From the NCBI GenBank assembly GCA_022747635.1, contig JAKTNV010000075.1, forward strand, positions 1,736,001 to 1,800,000: DNA of 64,000 bases. The letters are read 5' to 3'. The translations under genes and the position numbers were made by a program. This DNA comes from Hetaerina americana (taxonomy: Eukaryota > Arthropoda > Insecta > Odonata > Calopterygidae). This document shows, one piece after another, positions 1 through 12,354 of this stretch; the first letter of the stretch is position 1, and the number at the start of each line of letters is the position of its first letter. The notes beneath the pieces were generated by a model, which was not told the DNA's origin, searched no databases, and was given only the letters and a program-made list of their open reading frames with translations.

Positions 1-202
1 GTATAAATGATATGAAAGCAAAAGATTTTAAAGAGCCTGGCAATTGCTAGTGTTTAGAGTTATGTCAATGTTGAGATCTCCTCAAATTATGGAATTTTAA
101 AGTAAAGAAATGAGATCGTGAGGAAACCTTTGGTGGAGATGCCACCAAAAATCATCCGGGACTATGCCATTGTAGATTGGACAATTTTTTGGGACCAGTT
201 CG

Positions 203-928
203 ATGACCAAATCAGCACAATCCTGCTGCCTCCGTCTCCCATTTCTCTGGAAGAGTTCAACTGACAGGCTGGAAACTCCAGTGGGATTGCTCGTGCTCAT
301 CTCCATCTACAGATCACCAACTGGTGATTTTCATTCATTCATTAAAAAACTGGACCAACTCATTTGCTCCTTATATGCAAGCAACCGGATACTCGTGCTG
401 AACGGCGATCTCAACTGTAATCTCGTAGTTGACTCCCCTCACAGATCCGAATTGTTGAATCTGTTCAAAACTTATGGCATGGAATGTTTTAACAATAATC
501 CTACCAGAGTCACTCCCACATCTGCCACCCTAATTGATTACGCTGTGACCAACCTTAACCATGAAAAAGTAGTCACAACTGTTAGTGACCTAGGTATAAC
601 AGACCATTGCATGGTGAAAATAAGTATCGATACTAACCAACCAATGGATAGTCCAAATGATAAAACTTACCCAAGGCGGCCTCTCACTCATGGAAATATG
701 CAGCATTTTCCGCTCCTTCTACAGTCCCAAAACTGGAACAATGTCTATGACCTTAAGTCAGTAGACGAAGGTTTCAATTACTTTTATTCAATTTTCAAAC
801 ACAATTTTGAAATGTGTTTCCCAGTAACACATCATAAAATATTTCATAGAACTAAATGTAAGCCTTGGCTAACTGATGAGATCCGTTACTACTCAACTAT
901 CCTTAAAAAAACTTGCTATCTCCAGTAA
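203..928 (+). pseudogene. LINE endonuclease C-terminal fragment
   Basis: The true LINE reading begins near position 285 at the motif IYRSPTGDF. It continues through NGDLNCN (nucleotide 400-420), LIDYAVTN and the catalytic Asp-His of the endonuclease in ITDHCMV (about 595-615). The first 28 codons of the open frame do not look like LINE. The frame is lost at a run of seven A near 903-909, where the RT frame takes over, so the protein is frameshifted. The family acts as a nuclease that nicks target DNA to prime reverse transcription. Confidence 0.7.
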
Positions 929-2825
929 AAGTTCAAACAATCATGAACAAAGGTTACTCTATAAGGAATTTCAAAAGTATTACCGTAAACTGATTTCTAC
1001 CACGAAAAGAACCTATAATGATAATAAGTTACTTAATTCCAATAATAAGGCCAAAACTGCATGGGAAATAATTAATGACTGTAGAGGTAAGAAAAATCCA
1101 CAACTCACTCTCCCAAAACTTTGTAACCCTGAAAATAACACTGCCACTAGCTATTCATCTCTAGCTAATAAATTTAACAAATTCTACATATCAGCTCCTT
1201 GCCTAACTACTTCTCCAGCCAATGTGCTTTTAGCAAATGCACCATCGTCAATGTTTGCCAAGCCATGTTCTGAAACCAATCTAAAAACTATTGTCTCCTC
1301 ACTCAGAAACAAATTCAGTACTGGCCCAGATGAAATTCCTGGTAAAGTTGTTCATCATTGTTTTGAAGCCATAAAAGCACCCCTTTTATTTTTAATTAAT
1401 GAATCTTTGATACAAGGGATTTTCCCATCCCAATTAAAAGAATCAAAAGTAGTGCCCGTTTATAAAGACCATGGCTGTGTAAATGATTTGAATAACTACA
1501 GACCAATAGCCATCCAAAATACATTTGCTAAAATATTCGAAAAAGCCAGGTATATGCAAATAGCATCTTATCTCGAAAAAAACTTCCTACTTTCAAATTC
1601 TCAGCATGGATTTAGATCTGAAAGGTCTACCACAACTGCCATATGTCAGGCAATCGACAGCATACCTAATTCATTAGATGCTAAACGCAAAACTCTTGGA
1701 ATCTTTTTTGACTTGTCAAAGGCTTTTGATAATGTAAACCACAATAGACTACTAATTAAACTCAATAGAATAGGAATTAGAGGAAGTCCTTTAAACTGGT
1801 TGAAGTCCTATATTCATAATCGCACTCAGAAAGTAGTGTTATCAGTTGATGGGTCAAAATATTCATCCAAAGCATACCAAGTTAACAAAGGTGTTCCACA
1901 AGGCTCAAACCTTGGGCCACTCCTCTTTCTGATTTACATCAATGACCTACCTAACTGCTTACCAAATAATGATGGAATAATACCAGTGTTGTACGCTGAT
2001 GACACTAATGTAATAATATCAACACAAACATATCCCAGCCTCGTGGAAAAATCTAAGTCTGTCACACTTGCAGTAAACAAGTGGTGTACAGACAACCTTC
2101 TAGACTTAAATGTAAATAAAAGTAAAATATTAAACTTTACACGCAATAAGAACGTGTCAGATGATCTGCTGGTAAAAATCAATGACCTATCAATTGAGCG
2201 TGTGACAGAATGCAAATTTCTAGGTATTTCTCTATGTGCAAATATTTCTTGGGATACTCATGTAAAAGCCCTTCAACACAAGCTCAGTTCAACTTGCTAC
2301 TTATTAAGACACCTGTATGAAACTACAAGTAAAACTGTACTACTCAATTTGTACTATGGGGAAATTTATTCAAATATAACCTACAGTATAATATTATGGG
2401 GATCAGCTGCTATTTCTCAAACCATCTTTAAAATGCAAAAGAAAGCTATTAGAATCATCACCAGGAAACCTCACAATGCTCCATCAAGGCCTATTTTCCG
2501 TGAATTAAATTTGCTACCACTCCCATGCATCTACATTATGTTTCTAATTCTAAATATAAAAAATAACATCGGCAACTATTCTCTTAACTCTGCCTATCAT
2601 CATCATTACACCAGAGCCAGGAATGACTTCCATTGTGGGAATATAAGAACTAAAGCATTGAAATTAGGACCCAATGAAATGGGCATCAGATTATTTAACA
2701 AACTACCCAAAAGTATCAAGGATACACAGGGAACTGCTGCATTCAGGCATAAATTAAAAAGATATCTACAGCGTAATATGTTCTACTTGGTTGGCGAATA
2801 TCTCAACAATATTCCCAACCAGTAA
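876..2825 (+). pseudogene. LINE reverse transcriptase (CR1/L2-like)
   Basis: This is a 649-codon open frame with the full RT order. YRPIAIQN lies near residue 208, FDLSKAFDNVNH near 278, GVPQGSNLGP near 340, and the catalytic LYADDT near 372-377. The thumb and a short C-terminal domain run to a stop at 2825. The first ATG at 876 lies inside the endonuclease frame, so the true protein would join the upstream frame through a single-base slip in the A-run near 905. The RT frame itself has no internal stop, which suggests a fairly young insertion. In life it would be cytoplasmic/nuclear RNP-bound polymerase copying its own RNA. Confidence 0.82.
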
Positions 2826-3102
2826 GTTCATACTTTTAGTTTCTAGCAATGGTCATGGTCTGATTCATGTTTGTGATCAATGATTTTTCTGAATTTGATA
2901 TTGTATGTGCATGTTACAGCCGATGTTCATGGGTTTGTACCAAACACTTATGTAACTATGAGCATCTATTCTTTTATGTATCTTAACTGAGCCTGTGTCT
3001 TTGCTCCTCATTTGACGTGCCTTATGTCATGTACATACTCCACCCACCTGGTATTTTTGTATTGTGATCTCTGGGCAAATAAAAAGTAATAATAATAATA
3101 AC

Positions 3103-3789
3103 CAATGCTGCAGTCCCCGAGCGCTTTGCTTGGTAATGGAATCATCTGGCGCTCCCACAGTCCATTCGCAACAAGATCCGGGAGAAAAATTGGCTCAAAT
3201 GTTGGTTTTAGCGTTCCAGACTGATAAAATGCTGCTCAACACCATGGAGTACCTTATCAGAGACAGGAGACGGACAAGAGACAGAGACTGAATTGGCGTC
3301 CACCCTTCATTGGCTTTCAGACAGAGCACATACGATACATCAAAAAGACAGAGAAGACATCAAGTTGGTGATTCAGGAGATACCATAAACACTAAGGCTG
3401 CAAGGTATCTGGAAGGAATTAACCCAGCTCCACTTACTCCTGGTTGGTGCTTTACTCCTCAAACACATCAAGGTCATCTCATTTTGGCAACCCAGTAAAG
3501 CACTTCAGGATGCAATTCACTCACTGGGGAAGCGGGTGGGTCCCACCCTAGGGTTTCCCAAAGTTAAACCCCAACACTACATTTGGTCACAAAATGACTT
3601 CTTTTCAAATCCTATAGGGACTATTGTATCAATTTAGAGCAAAATTGAACTTTGAAAATTTAAAATTTTTGATATTTAAACTTAGACGATAGCACTTGGG
3701 GCCACAGATGGTGTCCAGGTTGCATTAATATGCTAGTTTTAATCTTTAGTAATTAATTCTAATCAGTAATGCAAATATAAAAATTTTTA
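3103..3789. other. unassigned sequence after the LINE tail
   Basis: Two short open frames (3064-3291 and 3310-3498, plus strand) look loosely like the basic linker region of LINE proteins (many Arg/Lys, tract ETETELASTL in another frame). I cannot assign them to a family. No RNA gene or splice-like boundary is evident. Confidence 0.3.
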
Positions 3790-3960
3790 TGTACCAAGGC
3801 TCCCTGGTCAGTCAAACCAATTGAACGGCTAGCTAAATTTGCCGCCCAGCTCCTGGCTCTTCAGCGATGTTTACTTTGGCAATTTGACGAGTTTCCCGAA
3901 GGACCCATCACTGTCGTACCATTGCTACAAACCCATTGTAAACCTCTTTGGGGGTATTGT
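3790..3960 (-). mobile_element. 3' UTR fragment of Jockey family A
   Basis: Read on the minus strand, this stretch repeats the family A 3' UTR found at 57,850-57,985: the 'gctcttcagcg' block (here in plus orientation at about 3858-3868) and the tract around 'gtcgtaccatt' recur in the same order with moderate divergence. The same tract follows the family A ORF2 at 28,330-28,400 and 31,930-32,000. Only the 3' end is present, so it is a short, old, 5'-truncated copy. Confidence 0.5.
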
Positions 3961-4898
3961 ACCATTTTGGAGCAAGCTCTGGCTCTGAAAAACATCGCTT
4001 CACAGACAGAATCATCTCCTAAAATGGAGAAAGACAAGGTTAAAAAATGGGGCACATCAATGCCCCCTGCTTTGCCGCTGCAGGGTATGTTTGAACCCAT
4101 TTATAGCTTCGAGCTACCAAACAAAAATAGTCTTGTTTCAAGCAAGTGCCTGAAAATTGTGAAAAATAACTTGCCTGACCCGATTCAGAAAATAGCAGAT
4201 GCCGATGTGCAAGGGGTTTCTGAAAGAATAGGTAAAATAGGACTTACGCAGACACCGGCCTTATCATCTCCTGCTGCTGCAGCACCTGTTGCAGCCAATA
4301 CAGGCACTGTAAAAAGCAAAAGGCACAAAAAACCAAAGCACAAGCCGCAAACGAACCGGTCGGAATGGACACAATTGTTCCCGAGTGGGACCAGGCAAAA
4401 CAACCTATGAACCCTAGCTTTGCATCACCATCTACTTCTGTAGTGGAAGTCAATCCAGCCCTCCCGCTTGTCAAAAATATAAACACCGGCCTACAAGCAC
4501 ACACATCGCATGGTCAGGATGACGGAAGCTTCACTGTCATCTCTATGAAAAATGGTACGCCCTTAAAAAGAAGGAGGGTTTTTAAATCTCCTGAAATTAC
4601 CCAAACCAAAAGATTTGTACCCATTGAAACGACTGATACGATGGAGACTCAGCCGTCCATTTCAAAGACACCTAAAATTCCAGCCATAACAGTACACAAT
4701 GTTACAGGGTGGGTAGATGTGACAAAGGAGCTGATGGCAAACCTACTCATTCCACCGAAATGCACCTTGAAAGGTTTGAACACGGTTGCCATAAACTGCA
4801 GAAGCACAGATTCATTACCAGGCAAAGTTGGCTCATCAAACTGTAATGCAATTTCTGCTGTTCTCAGGATGCTGCACAATATGGAGAAGAAACTTTAA
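3922..4898 (+). pseudogene. Jockey-type LINE ORF1 fragment
   Basis: Two overlapping frames (3922-4410 and 4365-4898) together resemble a Jockey ORF1, the RNA-binding Gag-like protein. They contain a low-complexity Ala/Lys-rich N-terminal half, then DGSFTVISMKNGTPLKRRR (a motif matching DGFTVVGSRKRKK in the ORF1 at 58,034), then PAITVHNVTGWVDVTKEL and LKGLNTVAINCRSTD. That last part resembles the region just before the PRE_C2HC domain in Jockey Gag proteins. The zinc-knuckle part is missing, and the frames are broken near 4365-4410. It ends at a T-run near 4905. Confidence 0.6.
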
Positions 4899-7800
4899 GA
4901 AATGTTTTTTTTTTTCGTTCTGAAAAATTACGCTTTGAATATTAACTGGCGCTAAAAACTCATTGATCTAAATGCAAATGATGCTATTCGCTCTCTTGCT
5001 AAAAACCACCACGATTCCTGCAAAACTTTTTTTATTAGGTATAGAATCATGACTTCATTTAGTTTATATATCTCTAAGGCTCTGATTCATGTGAAATCTA
5101 ATCTAGAAACTTAACAATTAAGATCTAACATCCATAACTACTCCACAAGAGGCAAATAAAATCTAAATACCACTAATTGTGGATTGTCATCGTCATTTCT
5201 TAATATGAACATACGACTATATAACCATCTGCCTACTCAGCTGAAATCAGACTATCCAGAGATTCAAGAATAGGGTACCTGGTTACTTGCTCACCCACGT
5301 TACTCATTTGATGAATTCTTTTGGGACTATCTTCATCATATTTAAGAACTTATGTTTATATGTTAGATAATATTTACATTGACGACATTTTATATGGTTG
5401 TACCATTTTTCAAAATGAATCAAGAATTATTATGATGGGGCGTTGAGTATAGGTTTATGGATCCTGGAGGGCGAAGGCTCGAAAACGTCTGGGAGACACT
5501 GGAATAAAGTTGCTGTGAACGAGGTCGGTATAGCTGTGATGTTTCAAAATTTTTCATCCAGGTTGTGAGAGAATTAATGTATGATACCCAAATATTATTA
5601 GTTAAATGCCAAATTTTATGCACGATTAAAGACAATACCAAACAGATTTATTAAAATTACCCAAGTATCTCCTGCAAACGTTTGGCTCCATGACTATAGA
5701 ATGTTTGTATTTAACCTAAATGATCATGGCATATATTTAACAATAATGTGAGATTGTTTTTAAGTCAAGAATCTAGAATTTACGTATACCAACCTTTGTG
5801 GAGAAGGCAAACATTTTTACATTGAAATTGAGTTCACTTAACAATTCACTCGGCAGAATTTCATTGAAGTTTTCTATTTCTTTCGTTTAATTTTACAATT
5901 TTAGTAGTAGTCTCATATTCATTTTCTCTCATGGGGCTATATTTAAGTAGAAATTATCCGTTTTTTATTTTGTTTTACATATCAGGTTATATATATATGT
6001 ATCTGAATAATTTAAAACTTATCATATTATTTGGTATATTACTACAGGGTAATTTTTCGATCATTAATCGTTGTCAGTAGTTGTTTTGAGATATGCTCTG
6101 TGCCGTGTGTAGGTCATTTATATTTATGAGTATTTCTCCAGTTAAATGTTTCCCATTTTGAAGTTAAGCTTACTATGCATTTTATATTTATCCTACAAAT
6201 AGTTTTCGCCTGCTCTTTTTAATTTGTCTGGGTTCATTGCTTTGCAGTGTTTTGTAGTGAAACGGTGGCGAATAACCCATGATTAACCAGGTGGATTCAT
6301 ACAGACAGCAATAATCCAACAGGGCATTTTATAATTACCCAGGCCATTACTAAAAGCTTTCACTCGCCTAACATTACAATGAGATTGAAGATTATTTTCC
6401 TTAATGTTTATAAATCAAAATAATACAAAAACGAGGCATGGATATAAGGACGATTTTCTAGCCTGGAAAATGTATCACCAAACCTAGGCACACTTTATTA
6501 CATAACGCGAACTACCGGCATGGCGATTTCCTTCTGCTACTTGTGACGCTACCGGCACTTTGCATTATGGGGTACCAATATCTGCTAGTTATCGCGCCTT
6601 AAATTACTTGCTTTATTGGGTATGTTTACGTGGCCATTTTGGAATGATAAATCTGGGGGCTCGAATAGGTGCCTTAATATGCGCCCTCGTTTGGCAAATT
6701 AGGTAGGGTGGCTTTTAAGATGGTGTTCCCAATTAATTTCTGCGATTACGGCGTCTAAGTTACGAGGTTGGACGCAGCTTAATTTGCCAAAGGTTGAAAC
6801 ACGTGGTTAAGCTACGCTTTCCTTGGTCGTCGAATGTGAAAGTGAATAAGTTATTCGTCCTTCATTGAAACGCCTGGTGAACGTTACAATTTTTGAATGA
6901 AAGGTAAGAAAAGTATTTTAAGAATTCTTGGTAGATATTATTTTCAAAGAAATTGAGTATTTGATTATTTCATAGGTACATGATATCGTGAGCATATCAA
7001 GAACCCAGTTGAAATATTGTTGCTGAAGCTATATTCTGCTTGTTGCTTTTGATTGAGTTTCTCCTTATGGAGGAGAACTTGGATTCTCTTATTTGGAATT
7101 TCATTACAAACCTTGTTCAATTCTTTATATATGCGCAATTACAAAATTGCGTTGGTTGTGTGTGGTTCGGAAAATACAGATATTCGTAATTTAATTATTC
7201 ATCAGTGTATTTTGGTTGACCCTTGTAAATATTTAACACGTTCTAAGTGGAGAAATTAGACTTTATTAAATCTATTGTGTGATTGAAAGTGTGGGTATGT
7301 ACTAATATCAAATAGTGCGTATGTTTGTTGTAGTCGGTTGCTTTTCCGGCTGGGGGTTATTCTGGATGAATGATTAACGTCACATTGAAATATAAAAACA
7401 TCAGCTGCCACTCAAAAGTAATGGGATGGGTAGAATAAATATTCGATGCTTAAAATCACATTCAGTGAAACACATCCGTTTTCCATCAAACATTTGTCGA
7501 GAACACCAACGCCAAAACAAATTATGTAGACGGTTAATGGCGAAGAAAGGGTCGGATGAATTTATGAGATAATAATTGTAGCATTCTTTGGTGTTTTCGA
7601 TATTTTCAAATCACCATTGTTCCTCAAAGTAAGGAATGTTGGTACTCGAAATGTACTTTCTATTGTATGGATCGACTTCTTTATTTCAAGTCTGATAATT
7701 AAAAAGGGCATGTGCAGTGAGAACTGAGTAAAGCAGAACTTCCTGGTTACGTTAAATTTTCCTTGGAGGACAAGTTTCCGTTGTATACATTATTATGAGT

Positions 7801-8456
7801 TCATGATGTCATCAACAAACCTAGCCCCACAAGATAAACATTTCTCGACAAGGAATAGGTTACGAAAACGACCAAAGGTTGAGTGTTAATTTTTTCAATG
7901 TAAACGTGACCGCATTACTGCTTGCCTTTGATGCAACCCAGCAACTTTGATTTGAAAGGGGTTCACGACTTGAATCTTGTTTATACAAAATAATCACCAG
8001 CAGAGAATGCTTATCCTTATATTTTATATAATCACTCAATGAATAATCAAACTGTGATGTGCTAGGTGGTATTAGTAGATCTTCACATAGCCTTTGACAT
8101 TCCCGGCAGATTGGCCCTATGTTATTAATGCATAAAATCCGGTTGCTTATTAATAACATTAGCGAAAGAGCAATGTCCTTACCCAGAAACAATCGTTGTA
8201 ACTTTGATTTTCCTCAACTCTGTGTGGAGGTAAGTACATATTAAGTGCTTCAATACTCATTTCTAACATTGGCAGAGCACTTTGGTGTGGCAATTGTTGA
8301 ATGTACCCAGGAAATTGTCTCTAATATCAGATAATTATCTACAGTTTATTGTTTGGTATTGGACTTGTGAACATTCTATGGATTTTCCTTATTCTATTAT
8401 CTATCTCGAAGTCTGGGCTATTATTTAATTTTTTACTAAATAGTATACCAATGCAG
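4899..8456. other. AT-rich gene-poor stretch
   Basis: No ORF over about 110 codons and no recognisable domain, RNA gene or transposon end was seen. The open frame at 7053-7259 and the minus-strand frame at 7860-8192 have no recognisable content. The region 6,500-6,850 is less AT-rich than its surroundings. Intergenic or intronic DNA is the simplest reading. Confidence 0.5.
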
Positions 8457-8740
8457 GGCGTGGTAGTCCAGGGGCTAGAGTGGATGACTGCTGACCAGAG
8501 GGGCCCGGGTTCGATTCCCGGGTAAGGCACAATAGGCACCTGCAGCTCCACCCAAGCTCTGTGATTTGTCAGGGACCAGATCTTCCTGGGAAACCATAAC
8601 CGGCACAGGGAAAGGAACTGGCCCCCCTGCCCTGATGTGTGAATTTCACACGCCGTCGGGCTTAGTACTGGGTGAACTCTACATATCACCTTCCGAACTG
8701 ACCTTTGGGTTGATTACTGTGTTTATGGTTTTTTTTATTA
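8457..8740 (+). mobile_element. tRNA-derived SINE, copy 1
   Basis: The head is tRNA-like: GTGGTAGTCCAGGGG as a degenerate A box, and GGTTCGATTCCCGG as a near-perfect B box about 45 bp downstream, with flanking bases able to form the T stem. The body continues through 'ccagatcttcctggg' and 'gggcttagtac' and ends near 'gaactgacctttggg'. The same order of blocks is found on the minus strand at 21,391-21,662, which shows that this is a dispersed element rather than a tRNA gene. RNA polymerase III would transcribe it from the internal A/B boxes; mobilisation would depend on a LINE. Confidence 0.75.
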
Positions 8741-9295
8741 CCCCAGCTCTTTTATACTCGTGCAATAGCATCTAAATATTTACCGCCATAATATTTATCC
8801 CCATGCTATAAGGCAAGCTTATGTTGTTTAGAAGAGCCTCTTTTTACTTAAAAAATCCAGTCTCTCTGAATTCTGTTTCTCCCTTTTAATATTCCAACCA
8901 AATCCCATGCATTATTTTTGTAATGCTTATCGTGTTTGAGCTCTGCTGAAAACTGTGTATATCACTCAACTCCTCAATCAATGAAGTAAATTGAACACAA
9001 TAACAGTTAAAATTAGTTACTTCTCTGTCAGCTGTTCCTTAAAGGGGATTTACTTTCACCATCTCATCTAACAGACAGGTGGTCTGGGTCATCACCTTTT
9101 GGAGTGTAAACTACCCTTATTATATCCACATAGTTCTTTCTGGGGAGCATCATTAATTAAGGGGGGGGCATTTTTAGTGTGTTGTACAAGACATGAGCCC
9201 TTTGCAATGCCAGTATGTAGATTCAGTGAGACAATGTATGAGAATTGTGCATGTCAGGCTATTCCAATTAATTGGATGATAGGGTATGGGATGTA

Positions 9296-9550
9296 GGAAG
9301 GGAGGTGGACAGAATGGAAATCAGAAGAGGAAGTGGTAGTCATGGTGGGGGAGAGGAGGGGATTGTCATTAAGGAGGCAGGGAGATGGATGGGAAGCTTA
9401 TTGATTGGCTTAGTGAGATGTGGAAGACTGTGATAGAGGTAGAAATACAATGGGGATGTTGGATGGGATGAAGTGGGAAAGGAAGGATGCGGGGAAGATG
9501 AGGGGTTGTTGAAGAGTAAGATGTTGGGTAGTGTTATGTTAGGAGAGGAA
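9296..9550. repeat. purine-rich low-complexity tract
   Basis: The plus strand is strongly biased to G and A (repeated gggga, ggaagg, gatggga). A similar G/A-rich tract occurs at 17,760-17,990. There is no coding content. Confidence 0.5.
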
Positions 9551-9680
9551 GATAATTAATGGGTAGTTGATTCCACTGAAAACCTACTTTCACTGGTAGG
9601 TTACCAATACTAATAATGATAAAATAAAAAGACCTGTATTTTTCCATTTCTCATTGTGTTGTCCTTTTTCCAAACTATAG

Positions 9681-9854
9681 GTGGTGTGAAATTGACGTGC
9701 CTCAACTCCCTGAGTACATCCGAAAAAAGGCATGTATTACATCAAAGGATCATTCATCACATTCACGCAATACTTCAATGATGCTGAGCATTGTCCAAAG
9801 GATAATCCAGTCTGTTACTGCTATCGCCAGGGCACCACTTGGGAAAATTCAGAG
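9681..9854 (+). other. possible internal exon (58 codons)
   Basis: A pyrimidine-rich stretch (ttgtcctttttccaaactatag) is followed by 174 bp open in one frame (starting WCEIDVPQLPEYIRKKAC), ending at cagag|gtatgt, a good 5' splice site. The length is a multiple of three. The open frame continues past the donor to 9903. I recognise no domain. A real exon, an exon of a decayed gene, and chance are all possible. Confidence 0.25.
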
Positions 9855-10164
9855 GTATGTGGCATTTCAGGGAGAGCATGTTTCACTTAAATCAGAATGG
9901 TGAAATTGAATTAATGAAATGAAGAGACTCTTTTGCAGTGTATTTTGTCATGGAGGCCTTTACTTGACATTTAGAGGACATTTTTGTGTATCTTGACTTA
10001 AGTCATCCAATTGCATTTGGTGAAGATCTCTGCGCCTCGGGAGATGTTAGTTTTTCATTTCCCTCGCCATCTTCTGAAGTAAATCCTTTTGCAGTGTTCA
10101 TTACACATTGTACTATGTGACTTCGGTGAGTGATGCTGGATTTTCTTTCGAAATGGAGTGTTCA

Positions 10165-10650
10165 TCCATCTTCTTTCTTCTTTTGTAAAGGCCTGTTGAT
10201 AATGATGATATTTTCACTATCTTTTAATGGTTAATCCTCTCCGAAGTACTGATGCCCTTCACCGAATCACGCATCATAGCTATTAGTGTAGTTGACCCAG
10301 CCTGAATTTTGGTGTTTTTGAGGAGGAATGAGCAGCTGGCTATTGCTATTGGGATAAAGGAGTAGGAATTCCAACACACGAGCAACATAAATCGTACAAT
10401 GAAGAAACGTTGCACTGGGCTAATTTGCGAGGAATTTAGTTTTTCTGGACCAAAATTCATTCCACTTTGACAAAGAATGAGGGCATAGCGAGATAGGTAG
10501 TGAAGGTGTTGGAAGTTAATGTTTCCTTGCCGAAGGTTGCAGGTTCCATGTAGGCCTTGCCACAAGATCGACTTGTATGTAGGCTGTATATTTCTTATTT
10601 TGCTTTGTTGTGCAATGTCGAAATCTGGGCTCCCTTTGAGAAACCATGGT
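10165..10650. repeat. duplication block A, copy 1 (partner 33,488-33,975)
   Basis: This block matches 33,488-33,975 in direct orientation with many substitutions and small indels: 'gttaatcctctc-gaagtactgatg', 'ccaaaattcattccactttgac', 'ggttccatgtaggccttgcc' and others in the same order. The match ends in the 3' part of an ORF reading VEIWAPFEKPWL, which is truncated in the 33.9-kb copy. Confidence 0.8.
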
Positions 10651-10739
10651 TGGATGAAAATCTTTTGGCTGGACGACGTTTAAATAGAGATAAATGTCAT
10701 GCGCCTGCAAAAAGTGAAGTTGCAGTTAATCTTCTTCAG
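10590..10739 (+). other. possible exon ending at a cag|gtaata donor
   Basis: The open frame reads EIWAPFEKPWLDENLLAGRR and continues to cttcttcag|gtaata. The composition looks protein-like, but I recognise no family. The 33.9-kb copy of this block keeps the first third and then breaks, so it may be a remnant of a host gene carried in the duplication. No convincing acceptor was found directly upstream. Confidence 0.22.
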
Positions 10740-10859
10740 GTAATAATGAGTAGTTATTAGTGCGTTTGGTGCACCAAGTGGGAGTTGGTTAAAGTAGCAG
10801 ACCGAATCTCTGATCACTTATGGTGAACAGGCAATGGGCCTGAGCTGCTTGGAGTTTCC

Positions 10860-11410
10860 ATTTTGGTTATGGTCGCAGCATCTCCAGCAGTTTCATATGT
10901 TTCAATGTGTTATAGGTAAACACCAATGTGTTCAAAAGTTGGCTTTAACCCCTTCCACTTTGATTTATTTTCTGAATGTCGTGGCCCTATCCTACATTTA
11001 TTTTTTCTGTGGTTCATTTAAAGTGATATGGCAGGTGATGAAATGAAATTTTGTAGTTGGCAACCAACGTAGAATAGCGAAATATAAATTGATTATGATT
11101 TCATGTTGTAAAGTATTCCAACTGGTTAAATGATTTTTGGTCGTCCACTCCTTCGCCTTACAAAGCAACTATTTGAAAGTGTAAAAGTGATTTGCGATGA
11201 ACAGGATACGAACTTGGATCTTAAAATGCTATATATATAAAGCTGCAGTTTATATATATTTATAAAACATAAGCAGTTGCCTCTGGAGAAGTCTCATCAA
11301 AAGTGATGATATGTTCCCCATTCCATGACCTCTTTTATAATTCTGAACTGGTAAACATGAGAATGAATTAAGCCTAGTGCTGTCACATCTCATCTTTAGG
11401 TGTTCATCAC
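10860..11410. repeat. duplication blocks shared with 34,490-35,210
   Basis: Three pieces recur at the 34-35 kb copy. 10,870-10,960 matches 34,775-34,860 (gtaaacaccaa-gtgttcaaaagttggcttt). 11,140-11,230 matches 34,490-34,575 (gatgaacaggatacgaacttgg). 11,260-11,410 matches 35,050-35,200 (cagttgcctctggagaagtc). The order differs between copies, so the duplication has been rearranged. Confidence 0.75.
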
Positions 11411-11412
11411 CT

Positions 11413-11800
11413 AATATTGGAGGTTATGATCGTAACTGTTGCTGCTGGGAATCCTTTGATATTGATGGGAAAATGGAACGGGGCAGTGGGTGAAGCAAGG
11501 GAGGGTGATGAGGTGGGTGACTACAGACTACGACTTACTTTGGGCACCATGCAAGGCAAATGCTTACAAGGAAAGTGCCAAGTGAACTCAGGAAGGTATC
11601 AGGTAGATTATACTAGTTCTTGGAGAGAAATGATAATTAGCAATAGTGATTTGCACTGTAGTATTTATATATCCTTGACTGGTTTTTGACATTTTGTGTC
11701 ATATTCAGGGGAGAATTGCATTCCTGCTGGCAGTAATGTTGAAAGGAGAGGATTAAGGGGTTGTGGGGTGAGTGTGAAGTGGGGACTGATTGGCTGGGTG
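11413..11800. repeat. duplication block B, copy 1 (partner 20,803-21,290)
   Basis: Direct match to 20,803-21,290: 'gttgctgctgggaatcctttgatattgat', 'gggtgatgaggtgggtgactacag', 'tggtttttgacattttgtgtc' and 'ggggagaattgcattcc' recur in order. The 20.8-kb copy carries about 70 extra bases in the middle. No coding content is evident. Confidence 0.75.
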
Positions 11801-12148
11801 AAAGAGCCAAAAGGTTGGTTGATAGGGGGAGGGCGAGGGAAAAGGGAAGCCCTGCTTATGATGGTCTAGTACATTTTGACAATTCATGTGATCACTAAAA
11901 CGTCGCACCCCATCACAGAAGTGCCACCACCGGTCTGGACACACTATGATCATGGCTGAGCGATCTTTAAGTATGATCAAATTGTAGCTTGCAACATGGG
12001 ATAACTGATGATGTCTCTTGTCTGCTGTAGATGCAACAAAAATTCATACACAGCTCTCCTCTTCAGTGAAAAAGAAACACTTGTTTCCACTCGTTCTTCC
12101 TTTAGTGCTTGCGTACTCTGTGGGTTTCTGGCCTTTTGTGTTTCCAAG

Positions 12149-12181
12149 GGTGGGGGTGGGTGTGGGGAAGTGGGGAGGGAG
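12149..12181 (+). repeat. G-run cluster with quadruplex potential
   Basis: Several runs of three to five G separated by one to four bases occur within about 33 bp. This pattern is compatible with a G-quadruplex. It lies within a chance open frame and has no other visible role. Confidence 0.3.
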
Positions 12182-12354
12182 TTTGAATCTTCAATTATCT
12201 GCACAGGTATTGGAGGGTGGCAGGCCGTTACGTGCCCTCGTGACGGAATGAACGGGGATAGAAAACAATGGAGAGTTGGAGGGAGGCACTTGTTCATTAA
12301 CTAGGGTTGCGTTGTTCATTGCACCACTATCAAGAGCTACAAGGATGTCCAGTC

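Larger units (their letters stand above)
203..3102 (+). mobile_element. 5'-truncated CR1/L2-like non-LTR retrotransposon
   Basis: The element carries the C-terminal part of an apurinic-type endonuclease, a complete reverse transcriptase and a 3' UTR ending in a short TAA microsatellite (about 3088-3102), the usual 3' end of a target-primed LINE insertion. The conserved block VPQGS-N-LGPLLFLIYINDLP and an LYADDT catalytic box resemble the CR1/L2/Daphne group more than Jockey or I; there is no RNase H. ORF1 and the endonuclease N-terminus are absent, so it is a 5'-truncated copy. The clade assignment is from remembered motif patterns and is tentative. Confidence 0.8.

Noticed and set aside
3790..4898. 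A single LINE with 5' UTR and ORF1
   Set aside because: The upstream part matches family A 3' UTR in the opposite orientation, so the two pieces come from different insertions.
8457..8530. tRNA gene
   Set aside because: The B box is good, but the acceptor stem does not close and the same sequence with its body recurs at 21.6 kb, so it is a SINE head.
12008..12304. Overlapping ORFs on both strands around 12.0-12.3 kb
   Set aside because: They overlap each other on opposite strands in G-rich DNA; no conservation in the other duplication copies.
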